From Neodiprion pinetum (taxonomy: Eukaryota; Arthropoda; Insecta; Hymenoptera; Diprionidae), in NCBI RefSeq assembly GCF_021155775.2, contig NC_060236.1, positions 29,712,238 through 29,776,237 on the forward strand: a stretch of DNA of 64,000 nucleotides. Direction: 5' to 3'. The position numbers and the translations under genes were made by a program. Of the stretch, positions 1 through 13,000 are shown one piece after another (the stretch's first letter is position 1; each line of letters begins with the position of its first letter). A model generated the notes under the pieces. The model did not search any database, was not told where the DNA came from, and worked only from the letters and a program-made list of their open reading frames with translations.

Positions 1-1539
1 TTATATTTGTATATTATACGTACGACGACGAGCTTGGTGCGACGATGTCGTTCTCAATGCGAGAATTATTGCACGGTTATTGTTATTGTTTGGATTTTTT
101 TTTTTTCTATCTTGTTCTGCGACCGTTGTAACAAATTGTTGCACACAAGGTTCTAATTCACATGCGCGTCGAAGAGAGAGAAAACAAAAACGTAACCAAA
201 CATATGAGAATTGAAAAAAAAAAAAAAAATGAAACCAAGTAAAATGAAATAAAAAATAAAAAAAAATAAATAAACCTCCAACTTCCCGAAGCGTGCGAAG
301 TGCGGTAAACTTGAACTTGATGCTTGTAACTTTTTAAAACTCCTTTAAACCGTCTTACGTCTTAATTCGCGATATCATAACGACGACGACGACGACGAAC
401 CGGCGAACGCAAGACAAACGGACAGACGGACGGTTGGACAGATACAGAGAGAAAAGAGACAGAGAGAGGGAGGGAGATACAGAGAGAGTGAGAGAGGGGG
501 GGAGGGGGGAAGGAGAGGGGGAGGGAAAAAGACAGAGACAGTGTGCGGGAGCAAAGGGGGCTAACAGGGGGTCCAGAGAGAGGGAGAGGGAGAGAGCTAG
601 AGAGAGGGGGTGACGGAAGAGAGAGAGAGAGAGAGAGAGAGATGGAAAGAGAAAAGAACAGGGAAAGAGAGAGAGAGAGCGGGGCTGATCTGTCAAGTGA
701 CGAATACGATCGTTTTAGGTGTTCAAAAGTTTACGGCGGCAAGTGGGCAAGTGGGATGCTAGAAGCTTGCTGGCCTGTCAAGCACTGAGTCAGGAGACGC
801 TGGTCCTCTCTGCATATATGCCGTGTGTGGACTGCCAACTACTCTGCACGGACTGACGGAGTAACCCGGCTCCGAAGGAGTTGTTAATCTTTACTCCTGT
901 TTTACTCTGATGCGGTGGATACTACTGTTGCTGCTGCTGCTGCTGTTGCTGCTGTTGTGCTGCTGCCGCTTGTGACGACGATATATTTGTGACCACGACA
1001 CAACGGTGGCGGCGGCGGCGACGACGGCGACGGAGAGCGTCGAGAGGCGAGCGACGAACGAGGCGGGAACGCGATCGTGAATGCTTTTGCATCATATGCG
1101 CACGTTCTCGTCATCTATTTATTACCGCCACACCTGTATCGTTATATTTATTATATATGTATATGTGCTTCTCGCTACGGCGGCGGGGATCCCCCGCTTT
1201 ACCCTTCGGATTTGCGATTATAGAGAAATTAGAAAGCCCGCGGCCCAACCCCGTCCACTCGCTTAAACAAAGTCGATAGGCTACGCGGTACACGTCGGGG
1301 ACCAGATGGGTTCAATCGCTACTTGTGTGATCGAGAGAGGTGAGGTCAACCCCGATAAAGCCGTTCGATTAATTCATTTATGAACAATTTCTATTCGACA
1401 GACCGACGGTATTTGTTATCTCGGATTTATGAGATTCGAGTACAAATGAATTACAGAATTTCTAGACTGTCTTTAAGCCTGTTTCACATTTTATTTCTAA
1501 AAAGAAGTTGTAGCTGTCAACTTCTCGCTCATTTCACCG
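1..1539. repeat. Low-complexity, purine-rich and triplet microsatellite zone without a gene
   Basis: No supported gene. The stretch holds A-rich runs (about 215-275), a long G/A-rich strand (about 430-690) with an uninterrupted GA tract near 620-642, a CTG/TTG triplet run (about 922-968), and a CGG/ACG-rich run (about 1005-1040). Open frames here translate to Arg-Glu, Ser-Leu or poly-Ala repeats on either strand, which is what simple repeats give in any frame. It could be the 5' untranslated or promoter region of a gene lying to the left, but no splice-supported coding exon was seen. Confidence 0.6.
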
Positions 1540-2441
1540 ATCGCGGTTGATTATATACCGAATAATATTTGATCTGTACACAAAAAAATATCATTCGGAG
1601 AGAATTTTTTTGGTAGGGATTTCTTCTTCTTGTCATTTTAAATTATTTGTAATTTTATACCGTTGTACGGCACGCAATAATACGTGAGGTTAACCATGGC
1701 CGTAATTTTTTTATCTGACATATTTTCGGTTTTTTTGAAAAAAAAAACAGAGGGCAGGTTGCGGTCGTTTCAAGCTTTAACGCAACTGTTGGAACTCTTC
1801 TCGCCATTTCACATGCTAACTCGCAGCACTGTAAATGAAATTTCCAAATTCTCAGATCCTGAAAGCAGTTTTTGGTTCAACAAAATCCTATCTCTGAAAC
1901 TCGTTGAACGACATCGTATGTCCAAAGTGATCTCCGAAGACATACGACGTTCTTGAACCAAATTCTGAGATAGGATGCCTTTACTCTCAGTCGACGATAT
2001 GAAGAAAAAAAAGCGAACAATGAAGGTTCGAGAGCAAATTTTGCAGCTCCTTATTCAATTTTCATTTTAACAAATCACATTTGCGTATCCATCCCGAGAA
2101 TCTGATTGTGAACTGCTTTTAGGATCTGAGAATTTGGAAATTTCACATATAGTGCTGCGAGTTAGCATGTGAAGTGGCGAGAAGAAATCCCACAGTTGCG
2201 TCAAAACTTGAAACGACCACAACCTGCCTTCTGTTTTTTTTTTCAACAAAACCGAAAATAGGTCAGATAAAAAAATTATGGTCAGGGTTAACCTCACTTA
2301 TTATTGCATGCCGTATAACGATATAAAATTACAAGTAGTATAAAATTAAAAAGAAGAGGAAACCCCCACCAGAAAAAAATCTCTCCGAATGATATTTTTT
2401 TGTGTACAGATCAAATATTATTCGGTACAATCAACCGCGAT
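1540..2441. mobile_element. Nested long inverted repeat (foldback/MITE-like element)
   Basis: Two arms of roughly 350 bases run from about 1540 to 1890 and, reversed, from about 2085 to 2441. The outer ends pair through ATCGCGGTTGATT, then CCGAATAATATTTGATCTG, then the GTGAGGTTAACC block. The arms are imperfect, so the same peptide frame can be read from the plus strand at about 1684-1880 and from the minus strand at about 2297-2110 with many substitutions. A second, smaller inverted repeat lies between them (about 1886-1977), pairing ATCCTATCTC and CGTATGTC. There is no transposase frame and no clear target duplication. I infer a non-autonomous foldback-type DNA element or an old inverted duplication. 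Confidence 0.7.
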
Positions 2442-3442
2442 TGGTTGACGATATGTTCTTTCGTAGATTGAAAAACACATGCTTAACCTCCTTCACAGCA
2501 CGCGAAATTATCTTGTACAATTCTTTATTTGTTCATTTCGCAAATATTGTCCAGTTTGGTAGTATTGAGAAAAATACTCGAGTCCAACTGACACAGAGAC
2601 AAGTAATGCAAACTTCAGCGTAGTCATTCATGAGTTTGAATGAGGAAAGAAAACGCGCCGGAAAATCATGGAGACAGACGAGAACCTCCCTATTTCTCCC
2701 TATTTATCGAAGTAATGTTACCGAAAAAATGAGATACCGCTGATATTCGTAATCCTGCACAGCCGCAAAACGTCTAGTCAATATACCGCGGCATTATATT
2801 TCCTTCCGTAAATCAGAGTAAAAAGTATCCCCTGTGACGTCATGTGACTCGCTCTTGCAGCATCAACAAATGAAACAGACGAATCGGCGGCAGATTCCAC
2901 AGCATTTGAAAATTTGAAAAAGAATCAATGAAAATAACAGTTTTTACAAAATATGTAACGATCTGCAGTTATAATAAACCCGTGCATAATTAGTTTCATA
3001 AATTTTTGTATCAGTTGATCCGAAATACTAATTAGTTGAATAAAATATTTAGAACTAGTACTCAATAGATGGCAGTGTTTGATTTCATCACTGTACAATA
3101 TGCGTGGTAGGTATAACACGTGTATAAATCAGGAACGTCGTTAAATCATGTGTATAAATCATTCCAGGCGATAAGATAAGATGTGTGTAGTTTTGCCGTT
3201 TACATATACATTTGATATATATTCGACAACCGGTTAATAATGATTTGATATCATTCAATTAAAACGTGTATACGTGATATAATAACACTGCATAGATGTA
3301 TCGGCGGACGCTCTACTCGACTCGTCAGATTTACATATAACGCATAACTCTATTATACGTATTATGCCGTATAAGGTATAGCATCAAACTACAAACCCCT
3401 GCAAAGGTTTTATTTGATTCCAATATCCATGGTTTTCTTCAG

Positions 3443-3507
3443 GATCATGGAAGACGGTGATGTTCCTTTGATGAGAGTATTAATTAGACCGGATAATTAC
3501 AGTAGGT
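3443..3507 (+). other. Orphan candidate exon with splice sites on both sides
   Basis: A pyrimidine tract and AG (ending TTTTCTTCAG) precede GATC and an ATG at 3447. The frame from that ATG encodes about 20 residues beginning MEDGDVPLMRV, and stays open to a GTATGT donor. This is the form of a first coding exon ending in phase 2. No in-frame partner exon was found downstream, so it may belong to a gene with a very long intron, be a 5' exon of an unresolved transcript, or be chance. Confidence 0.2.
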
Positions 3508-6500
3508 ATGTTTAAATTACATCGTCCCGTTGAAGAGAGAAATATCTTTCAGACAATATAATAATATTATGCCTTTGATCAACAGAAGCCTAGATTTGAT
3601 ACAAAATTTACATATTATATTTAATTACATACACCGTACAACCAACCAGACAAACAATCTACCCACCTGCCCTTGTATAGCGGTAATCAACCGGCGGTAT
3701 TTAAACACGGGTATTTTTTATTCGCTCAACTAGCAATAATTCAGCGTGTTGATTGATATTCAACCTCCAATTGTGATAATAACAAATATTCATGCAACTT
3801 TGAACGAAGTCGCCACCCCGGCACGGATAAATACAGATACTTTTATCTGACAATGAGAGAATATATCACGTATCGATGACCCGGACTACGCGAAGAATCG
3901 ACGCCTCTATACCGCGCAATAAAAACTTCGAGTCAAGTTATTTCTTATTATTGATTCTTTTTGTGATTAAAAAAAAGTAAAAGTTTTCTTCCTCCTGAGG
4001 AACAACAATAAGTAACAATTTCCTATCCGCTCATGTGCTTGTTAAACCGAATCACGCGTAAATTGCGGGGAAAATAATTTTACAATAAAATAATGTATAC
4101 GCGTGCAACGTGGATGTTACTGTTCGCGCAAACCAACGATGTCGTTATACGTAGTTTTCTTTCTCTTTTTATCTATTCATTTCTCTCCTTCGGTGTTTTT
4201 TTTTCTTTTTTTTCATATTGCCTTCTCTTCTTTTTCTTTTCTTGTTTGGAACATAAATTATACATACACTCTTAAACGACCGCATAAGCTGCTCCGTGTG
4301 CCTCCGAAACGGTGATAATAATTCTTAGAAAAAACTACACCGAAGGGCTGTTATAACGAGTTCTATATGGTGAAAGAATTTTTTTGGGATTTGTTAACTG
4401 CTGCAGCACCCCCCGCATCGTCCACACGGCAAACCCGTCAGTCATCGCGAGGCAGGTGGCCGTTTATGCTCTCCCGGTCATCTGGGCGAATCGAAATGAA
4501 TACCAACACCCACTCACGGCCTCCTATAACAAGCCAGGAACATTTTTTGAGGATGTGTTCACACACTATTATATCCAAATATGAAACAAGTGTCCGATCA
4601 AAGATAGAGCAAAAAAACAAAATGGCGGCCGTAATCAGATTCACGTTCCACCTCGCAACTTTAGCCAAACGGTTCTATCGACAGCCGATTGTATTGGCGA
4701 CGATTCTTGTGCGGGTTGTATTCTGAGTCTGTGCACGATCGAAAAGCCTCTTAGAAATTTGATTTTCGAGAGACGTTACGAAGATAAGATCGTGGTGAGA
4801 ATTGCTAAGGAAATTTTTTTTCACCTCCGACGTCAGAATCCACTCGTTTGAATGCGTGTATGATGGAATCGACTCGGCATAGAGGCGCATGTAGCGTTAA
4901 AGCGTATAATGTGCGTCGAGCTCTCGAAGGATGTGATGCATGTATTTATATACGAACATATGAACATACGGGACTCTAATTGCACGCCCGTACAGTATAT
5001 ATACGTTATACACGCATATATTGTAACATGCCTAAATATTATAACCATTCTAAAAGTGGTGTCGTACACTATGCGGCATACATACACATATGCGGACAAT
5101 TCAAAAGGCCAGCAGCTGCTAGCAAAAAGTTAAACTTCAGTTGCTCCTCCACGATAAAATGTACGCGTAACTTAAAGCGTCATTTTTGGGTGCCGGTTTT
5201 TCTGACGCCATCGTGATGCATCGCGTTTCCCTTGCTCTGCGCAAGATAAGAGGGCTGAGACACCGCAAGATAACTCACTGATTACATTAACCATACCTAA
5301 ATACCAGGTGTAAGTCATGAGCACCTCGAGACAATCGCGACGATTAGTCATTTCGAAAAAATGCTGCAGGTTTTTCCTTTCGTGTTTTACCTATTTTTAG
5401 CTCCTTCACTTACGATCGAATCGTATAATCGCAAATCGGAATATGTTATGAAGAATAAATTCTTAAACGGCAATTTTACGGTAGTAGTAGTAGTAGTAGA
5501 AGTTGTAATAATTTTTCGATGATTTTTGTTCACTCCGTACCGACGACTGCAAAGGTCTTTAACGTTTCTCGCCGGTCATTATACCTAGCGCGATTGTAAT
5601 TCCTTGCGGATGTTCTCTGCGCTAGCGGTTTGTCCTACAGACTCTATATAAACCAAAGGTCAGTCCAACTAGCCGTCAAAATACTTCTATTCGTGGTACA
5701 TGCATGCCGCATGCACGGGTGCATGTAGACATATGTATATCTCCATGCGTCATTTTAGGATCGAATAACAAGCGTATGTCGTACACCTTTGCGCTCGTGG
5801 CCCGGCGATTCGAATATTATTAATTATGAACGTAGATATATCTGTGTACTTGCATCCGTTATTCCGTCTATCTGTTTACTTCTGCTTTATTTTCGTTTGT
5901 CGGTTTGTGTTTTAATTGCTCTGGCGCAAGTACCGACAGATAAAATATAAAATTTATTCATTCTTTTAATTATTCGTTGAAATATGTTCGATAACGTACA
6001 GCGCAATGTATAATGGACAGCTGTTCGAGTAACACGACCAGGGATAAAGATATTGCATTTGAATCGACATTCAGAATAAAAATTAATTAAAAAAATAATT
6101 TAACCACGGTCACCGTAACCGCATCAATCCAAGGACGGCTACCAGCCGATCAAGGCGTGTCAATATGGCCGTGAAGTTCGACGATTCAATTCGAAAAACG
6201 AACAAATCCATTATTTTTTTAACTTGACCTAACCTTTTATTTATCATCTAGTAAATTGCCAATTACAGTTGGGCTTGCAACCTATTGGATAAAATAATTT
6301 TCCAAGGTTTACATTTATCTCAATATCCGCGCTTGCTCCACGCATCCCCTCATTTTCCGTCATACATTTGAATGTATTCTTTCGCGTCTGGATTAGATTA
6401 TACTACAAGCAGCTGATTAAAAATTTTTTTGTAAAATCAAAATGGCGGGTTGAAACAATCATCTCGAGATTTCAACCTGCTGAATATCTTTACCTGCGAG

Positions 6501-8040
6501 GTTCCTCGAGTCATAACTACTTACCGGCGTTTCTAAAACGCTGGCAAAACAGAAACAAAGTAATAAATTTTGTACTGAAATTACATCAAGGCGGTGAATT
6601 GCCAGAAAACCTTAAATTACGTCACGGCCATGGGAAAGTTGCGACTCGACGACGTTAAAACTTCTCAAATAAATTTTTTTTCCCACCGAGCACCTCGATT
6701 CATCATGTACAAGGTGCGCTGCGCTATTTCGAGGGAAATTCTTTCTCCGATGCGTGTATGCAATAAGTTATCTCGGTTTGTTTTATCGACGCTTGGAGTT
6801 ATATTTCGAGTGGTAGAAGTATATCTTTATGACTTATCGTTGGCATTATAGGTTGGCTCTTTACGAAACTGCATTGCCTACCCCTACATGTATATCATAC
6901 ATACCTAAGTAACGGCTCTGTAATATGTATAAAAAGAACCCCGAGACTGCAGGGATTCGCAAAAGCGTACTAAACTTCTAGTTTAACCCTCTTCCTGGTC
7001 ATTAAAACTAATGGAGATTGAACCTAGATATACGAATATACTTATATACCGTGCAGCCGACACACTGCCATTTGATTGAAGGCATTCTTGCACGTCACAC
7101 AATTACTCCGAACGTACATACTTATAACGATGTGAAATTAGGCAGCGCGTTCCTATCGACATACGTATCAAACTAGGTATAATAATTATTAATCGACAAT
7201 CGGCGTGCAGACCGAGATGCGCAAATAAGAAATTTATGTAAACACGAAAATATACACTTCTGCGTAAATTCTAGATATGAATTATTTTGATTTCGCATTT
7301 ACAGACGCAATGACCGTGCAAAATTTAAACGATATGATACTCGAATCGTAATTAATAATATAATGAATCTGTTCGTTATAGAAATTTATAATTTGTACAT
7401 AAACGGAATAAAACAAAAACGCCTTCATACCATCACTAATAATTCAACGGCGAGAATTTCTCAAATATTTATCGACGCCTGCGAAGTGACGATCTTCGCT
7501 TATACATATTACATGTATATTAAAAGAGAACGGCTAAGATTGTTGGGTTGAGCTTTAGCACTTGATTTCCGCTAACGCAGCGTGTATTTCCGGGGGCGAA
7601 AAAAATTATACAGATCGCTCCGCTCGGACGACCGCAATCAAATAGTAATACGTGGCGATATCAAATGGTAGTCTAGATAATACGTTATCCAATCGATGCA
7701 ACTAATCCCCGCCGATGATATCTATCAGGAAATCCGAAAAAATCAATCATAAATAATTTTTTTTCCGTTTGTCGATGTCTTCTGGGTAATATGATTTATA
7801 CTTCTTATTCGCTTACTTATTTTCTCTGTTGAATTTAATAGATCGATTTAATTTTTATATTCATTACACTAATTTCGACCTACCCGTGGAGACTACCTCT
7901 ATACATATTTGAAAACATTTCAACAGTACCACTTTTCTACGAAGAATAAATAAATACGTGAATTTAATCGAAGAAAAGATAGGAAGGAAACCGGTTTTTA
8001 TAAACACGTTTTAAATTCGATAATATTTTTTTTAATATGT

Positions 8041-8076
8041 ATGTGTATATATTTATATATGTATATACATTTTCCC

Positions 8077-8117
<41 letters not shown>

Positions 8118-8235
8118 TATATATACATGTATAACTTTGCACGATTTAATTTTTTTTTCAATATTTCAAATACCAGTTGATAAATCTAACATTTAAAATT
8201 GTGTGTCCGTGTGTGTGTGTGTGTGTGTGTGTCTG
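8041..8235. repeat. (TA)n and (GT)n microsatellites
   Basis: A run of alternating T and A at about 8080-8125 is followed about 75 bases later by a (GT)n run at about 8201-8232. Both are plain dinucleotide repeats, and no coding sequence overlaps them. Confidence 0.9.
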
Positions 8236-10011
8236 CTTTTTCTTTTAGTGTGTAATCATATGACAGCAATCACGTCGTCGGTAAAAGCTGTATGTTTAAA
8301 GCATTATGTACACATGCACTTTTACAAGTATAATGTAGCAAATAGTAGAGAAACCCCCAAGGATGCGGTACGAGTTTAGCAGTAGATGCCGTTATCATAT
8401 TATTCTTATTGTTAACATAGCTTTCTTTTTTCTTTCAACAGTTATATCAATTTTTTCACCTGTATACAACAATATAGATTTGTGCTTAACATAAATTGCA
8501 AACATATGTATACATCATTGATGTATCGTACACAGTGCATATAACACAGTGTTTCTCTTTTTTTAAGCTCTATCAATGTCCCTAACTAAAGGCATTTACT
8601 TCCAAAGGAACCAACAACCGTTTGACACCTAATTATGTGAAAAAAGAATCAACTTAAATGCATAAAGAAAAAATTGTAAATAATAAATATCATAACAGAG
8701 AACAGTATAAGTTTGTCTTAAAAGATCGATTGTGAAGAGAGCAAGATTTTATTTCTGCTAGAATAAAAATTCATCAGAGATGTGTATTTAATAGGTACTA
8801 TACACATATCACAAATTCGTTGTACCAAACTGGTCAACAGATCTTCTTGGAAACAGTCATCATCTGACTTTATCGAATTGATGATTAATTGAGCAATAAA
8901 TAATAACTATATTGGAAAGCAACAAATTCTAACTGTTCCTGCACTAAAGAGGCAGATCATATATTTTGAGAAAAGTTAATTTATTGTCTGTTTTTTTTTC
9001 GTTTTCCTGCCAAAAAATATAAGTATAGTCAAGTTGTGATGTAGATGATTAAAAATATTAAAACAGTAATCCTTCCTAGCTGATCTTTACAACCTGAAAC
9101 GAGCAATGACAGAGGATGATTAGAATTGAAGGCTAAACGTTGGTCGGATTTCATTACAACTTATCCCTCCCTAAAGGTATTGATACTTAGCTAATTTGTA
9201 CGAATCTTTCGAATAGGTCGATTAATCAAATACAGCGCAAAAGACGAATCGTGTGCTAATGTAATCGGACGAATTATATACTTCGAAATATTTTCTCGAT
9301 AAGAATGTGTTTAAGGTTTCTGAAATAATTGATGGATAACGCGGTGTTGCACAGATTTGGATGAATGGATGTCCTTTACAAAACCGTAATTTTCCATTGT
9401 TTTTCTACAATGTGTCTGGAATTTGTTCATAATTTTGTTTACAAAATCCGAATCCTTTTGAACAGATCTCTACGTCCTTTGATCGAAAAAGATAGAATAA
9501 ATAAATGCAAAATGAGGAAATTTGTCTCGTCTTTTGTACCAAAATATGTACATACTAATGTATGACGTCAGAAAATTGATGTGTGCTCTGAATGAAAATA
9601 AACCTGAAAATAAATCAATAACAAACTATTATCGCGAGAAACTACCGGCATTGCAAGGCGTATCCTAACATCGTTTTGCGATAAACTAAAAATGAATCAC
9701 ATTGAATCTGAATACATATTATATATATATATATATATGTACTATAGAAAAACACTTCAAGATATAGCACAATCTTATTTCAAAAATTGGTAATATACCC
9801 ATCTAAATAACAGGCAAATAAATATATGCAACGGTAAATGCAACAATCGGTAATAATGAAGGCGACAACTCGTTACTTTTCTTTCATTCTCAAACAGTTT
9901 CTAGATCAACTACCGTTAATGACATCCACCAGTTCTTGTTGAAGGAAAGGCTGGATGATTCGTTCAGATTGTAAGATTGATCTTAGTGCCAGATCTGGGA
10001 GCGTTACATGG

Positions 10012-13000
10012 TTAAGACATTTTCAACGCTCTATCTGCGTGAGCCAATGCCAATGACCCGACCAAAGATACCAGTGTGCGATCCAGCCACGTTATTGGGT
10101 TTGGGTAGAGTAAACCACCCTCGTAGAAACCAAGGTGACCACCGTGAGCTAGTTCTATATACAGTGTGTTGGAATGTTGAGCTGCAATAAAGAAATTTCA
10201 TGGTTACCTGATAAGCACAAAGTTTAATCAAGCCCAGAGTCTTTTTAATATCACATTCAGCTACCAAAGACGGCAGTTTATTATCCAGAAAACGGGATAC
10301 AACAAATATCTTGGGGTATGCCAGATTTCGTAGACCAATTTTAGCAGAGATAAAAATTTCCAATCCCACATTCTGATAGAATGCCTTTCAAAACTTACAT
10401 GCGAAATCCTTTATAGGACTCAATAACTGCTCCGGAACTAGAGGGTCATCCAAGGCGTTGATGAATAACATCGGAGTAGCTATTTTAGTTACATAATTAA
10501 TGCAGCTACTCCAATTGTACAATTCTTTTACAGATCTGAAGTTGTGTATCTGTTCAATAATAAACACAGTGTTAAAACGGAACTTGCGTAATTTCAATAG
10601 TTACGGGTTTCTGGCCATTCTTTTGGTTCGTTAATTAACTTCTATTTATCGTTTCGCTAATTTTACCGAGTGGCTTTACCTTTCTGGTATATGCTTCATC
10701 AAGCTCGGGAAGCGTGGCAGCAGAAATGATGTCTCGTTCATTGAGACCGTGTCTTTGTTTGACTGAGTCAGCGAGTAGAACATATTTATGCCTTAGAATA
10801 ATATTCTTTACAGATTCAGTCATAACATAGAGATAAAATCGTCGGAAGTTTTGCCAATTAAGCAAGAACTTAGTCCCTCTGAAAATGAAAAATCCATTCA
10901 ATGATAATGAGATGGGAGAATAAGCACCGTTTTAAGAAATTGGATTACTCTTTGACCGAGCTATGGATAATTGACCAAAAGATCTCTGTACTCACTCAAT
11001 GGCGTTGTAACCCTGGCAAATTGATATCGCCCCAATAATATTTGACAATTTATTGGTGCCTCGTTCACCAACATATTTAGTAACCAAATTTCCACCTAGA
11101 CTAAAGCCTATACATACTATCTGAGTATTGGGATGCTTTTCAATCAAACTTTGCAACATCACATGGTAATCGTCGGTGTGACCTGTTTAAAAGAACACAA
11201 ACGTTCTCATTTCATTCCACGAAACCTGCTTTCGAATTATTACATTAGACAATCTTCACACCCCTGCGTCAACTTACCATAAGTGAAAATCCTGGGAGTA
11301 GTAACTTTGACGCTGGACAGAGCACCAACATGGTTCAATACTGCACATCGATAACCATGACATTGGCTAAAGTGTACGAAAGTGCGAATGTAGACACTCT
11401 CGGAGCTGTTTCCAATTCCAGGGCATATTGCAATTGTGATGTCATCTGAATCATTACACATAAAACCAAGCAAACGAATTAGATACAGCAGATACTGGTG
11501 AATCAACTGCGGTTGACCCTTGCTGGGCCAAAAATATTTGACTAAGTTTAAAACTTGAAACATGAGCACTGCTACCAATACAGAGATACACACAGATACG
11601 AGGAAATTGCAAGCACTGCTGAAATTTTGTTAGTTGTTTAGTTTACTAGGGAAAAAAACCAACATTTTTTCCGAACTGTAAAACTCCTTGTTCGGAAAAT
11701 ACAGCAAGGATGTTAATGGCCGATGGTATAAAAGAGCATAAATTTCCAAACAATTCAAATGAGAAATACTTTGGTAGGGGAGGACTGAAAAACTCATGCA
11801 AAGTGTTGGTTACAATTTGACATGATGAAACTTCGGTTAGTAAAAATGTATGGAATGACATGCTTATTACGTTAATCTGTTTGGAAAACCTACTTCAACC
11901 ATGGCCAAGATAAAGAATGAGAAAACATCGTTAACATCTTCCTGAAACATGCTAAACAGGGATGGCAGAGACCGCGCACCGGATACAACTGATAAACAAC
12001 GCGTAAACAAAAGTACCATGACCAAGCAGAAAACCTTTTACCAGCCCACATACTTCCAGGAATATCAACGTTGAATAAAGATAACTAACTCTAATCGAAC
12101 CTTTGAATACCAGTCAAAATGTCCATCTTCAATGAATCATGAATATTTGTGATTCTTACACCACAGGTGTTTACTCCAAAAGTATATGCATACTATTTGA
12201 TCATCAGGAAACACTACGCAAAAGATGATGGAAGTAATTTCAATCCGTTTGTGTCAAGTCTGTGTACTTTCGAGGAACTTAAACTATGTCTTTACTTCAC
12301 GCATGAAAGCAGGCTCTCTCCAGTGCTGGCCAAGCTACGTCTTGAGCTAAGGTAAGACAACAGCAGTTCAATAATTTTTGCCTAAAACTGGCAGGTTGAA
12401 AAGCGAGCTGCAAGCACGCTGCAGAGGAGTAAAGTACCTAGATATATTTCCACAATTTCTGTGGTATTTGTGATCCAATTGACGTACCCCCAGAAAGAGG
12501 AGTCCTTAGAAATCTGTTCTCGATATCCGGACTGCAAAGGATGATGATTGTCATAGAGTATTCCAAAACACGAAGAGGAGAAGTATCATTCTGCTGGAAA
12601 CGACATTCTTGGTTACATTTTTGTTGGAAGATTAGCTCATTTTTTTCCTTCACGTAGACGACATGTCCATGCTTTGAAATATTTCAAGGCTATGTACTCG
12701 ATACAAATGAAATCATAGTGATAATGAAGCAGGTTTCACGGTTGACGACTCTGCCTCCCAAGGTGATCGGTACTAACCCATACTTGCTTTTATCGCATGC
12801 TCTAACAACCTTCAAAGCCGTTCCTCTACATTTATCCGCAATAAAAAATATGGGCCAAAGTATTACAAAACATTTTTAAAATACATTCAAATCAAGTGTC
12901 GATTACATTGAATATTCAACACAGCCACACGCTGTGAGGATGGTATTCAATGATCAAGGGGAGTTGTCCAAAGTTGGCGAAAACTTTAGCAAGTGTCATT

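Larger units (their letters stand above)
2442..10011. other. Gene-poor AT-rich intergenic DNA with microsatellites
   Basis: No multi-exon gene could be assembled. Visible items are a (TAG)n run near 5480-5500, a (TA)n tract at about 8080-8125, a (GT)n tract at about 8201-8232, another (TA)n tract near 9718-9740, and a small hairpin around 6444-6480. A single exon-like segment at 3443-3507 is listed separately. Open frames here are short and lack splice support. Confidence 0.6.

Noticed and set aside
355..788. Overlapping frames in the GA-rich tract encoding Arg-Glu or Ser-Leu repeats
   Set aside because: They are simple-repeat translations on both strands, with no splice sites or family features.
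1684..2297. Two similar frames (plus 1684-1956, minus 2067-2297) that look like a conserved protein
   Set aside because: The similarity exists because they are the two arms of the inverted repeat; neither has a domain or an exon context.
4367..4726. A 119-codon plus-strand frame
   Set aside because: Overlaps other frames on both strands, shows random composition, and lies in a possible repeat.
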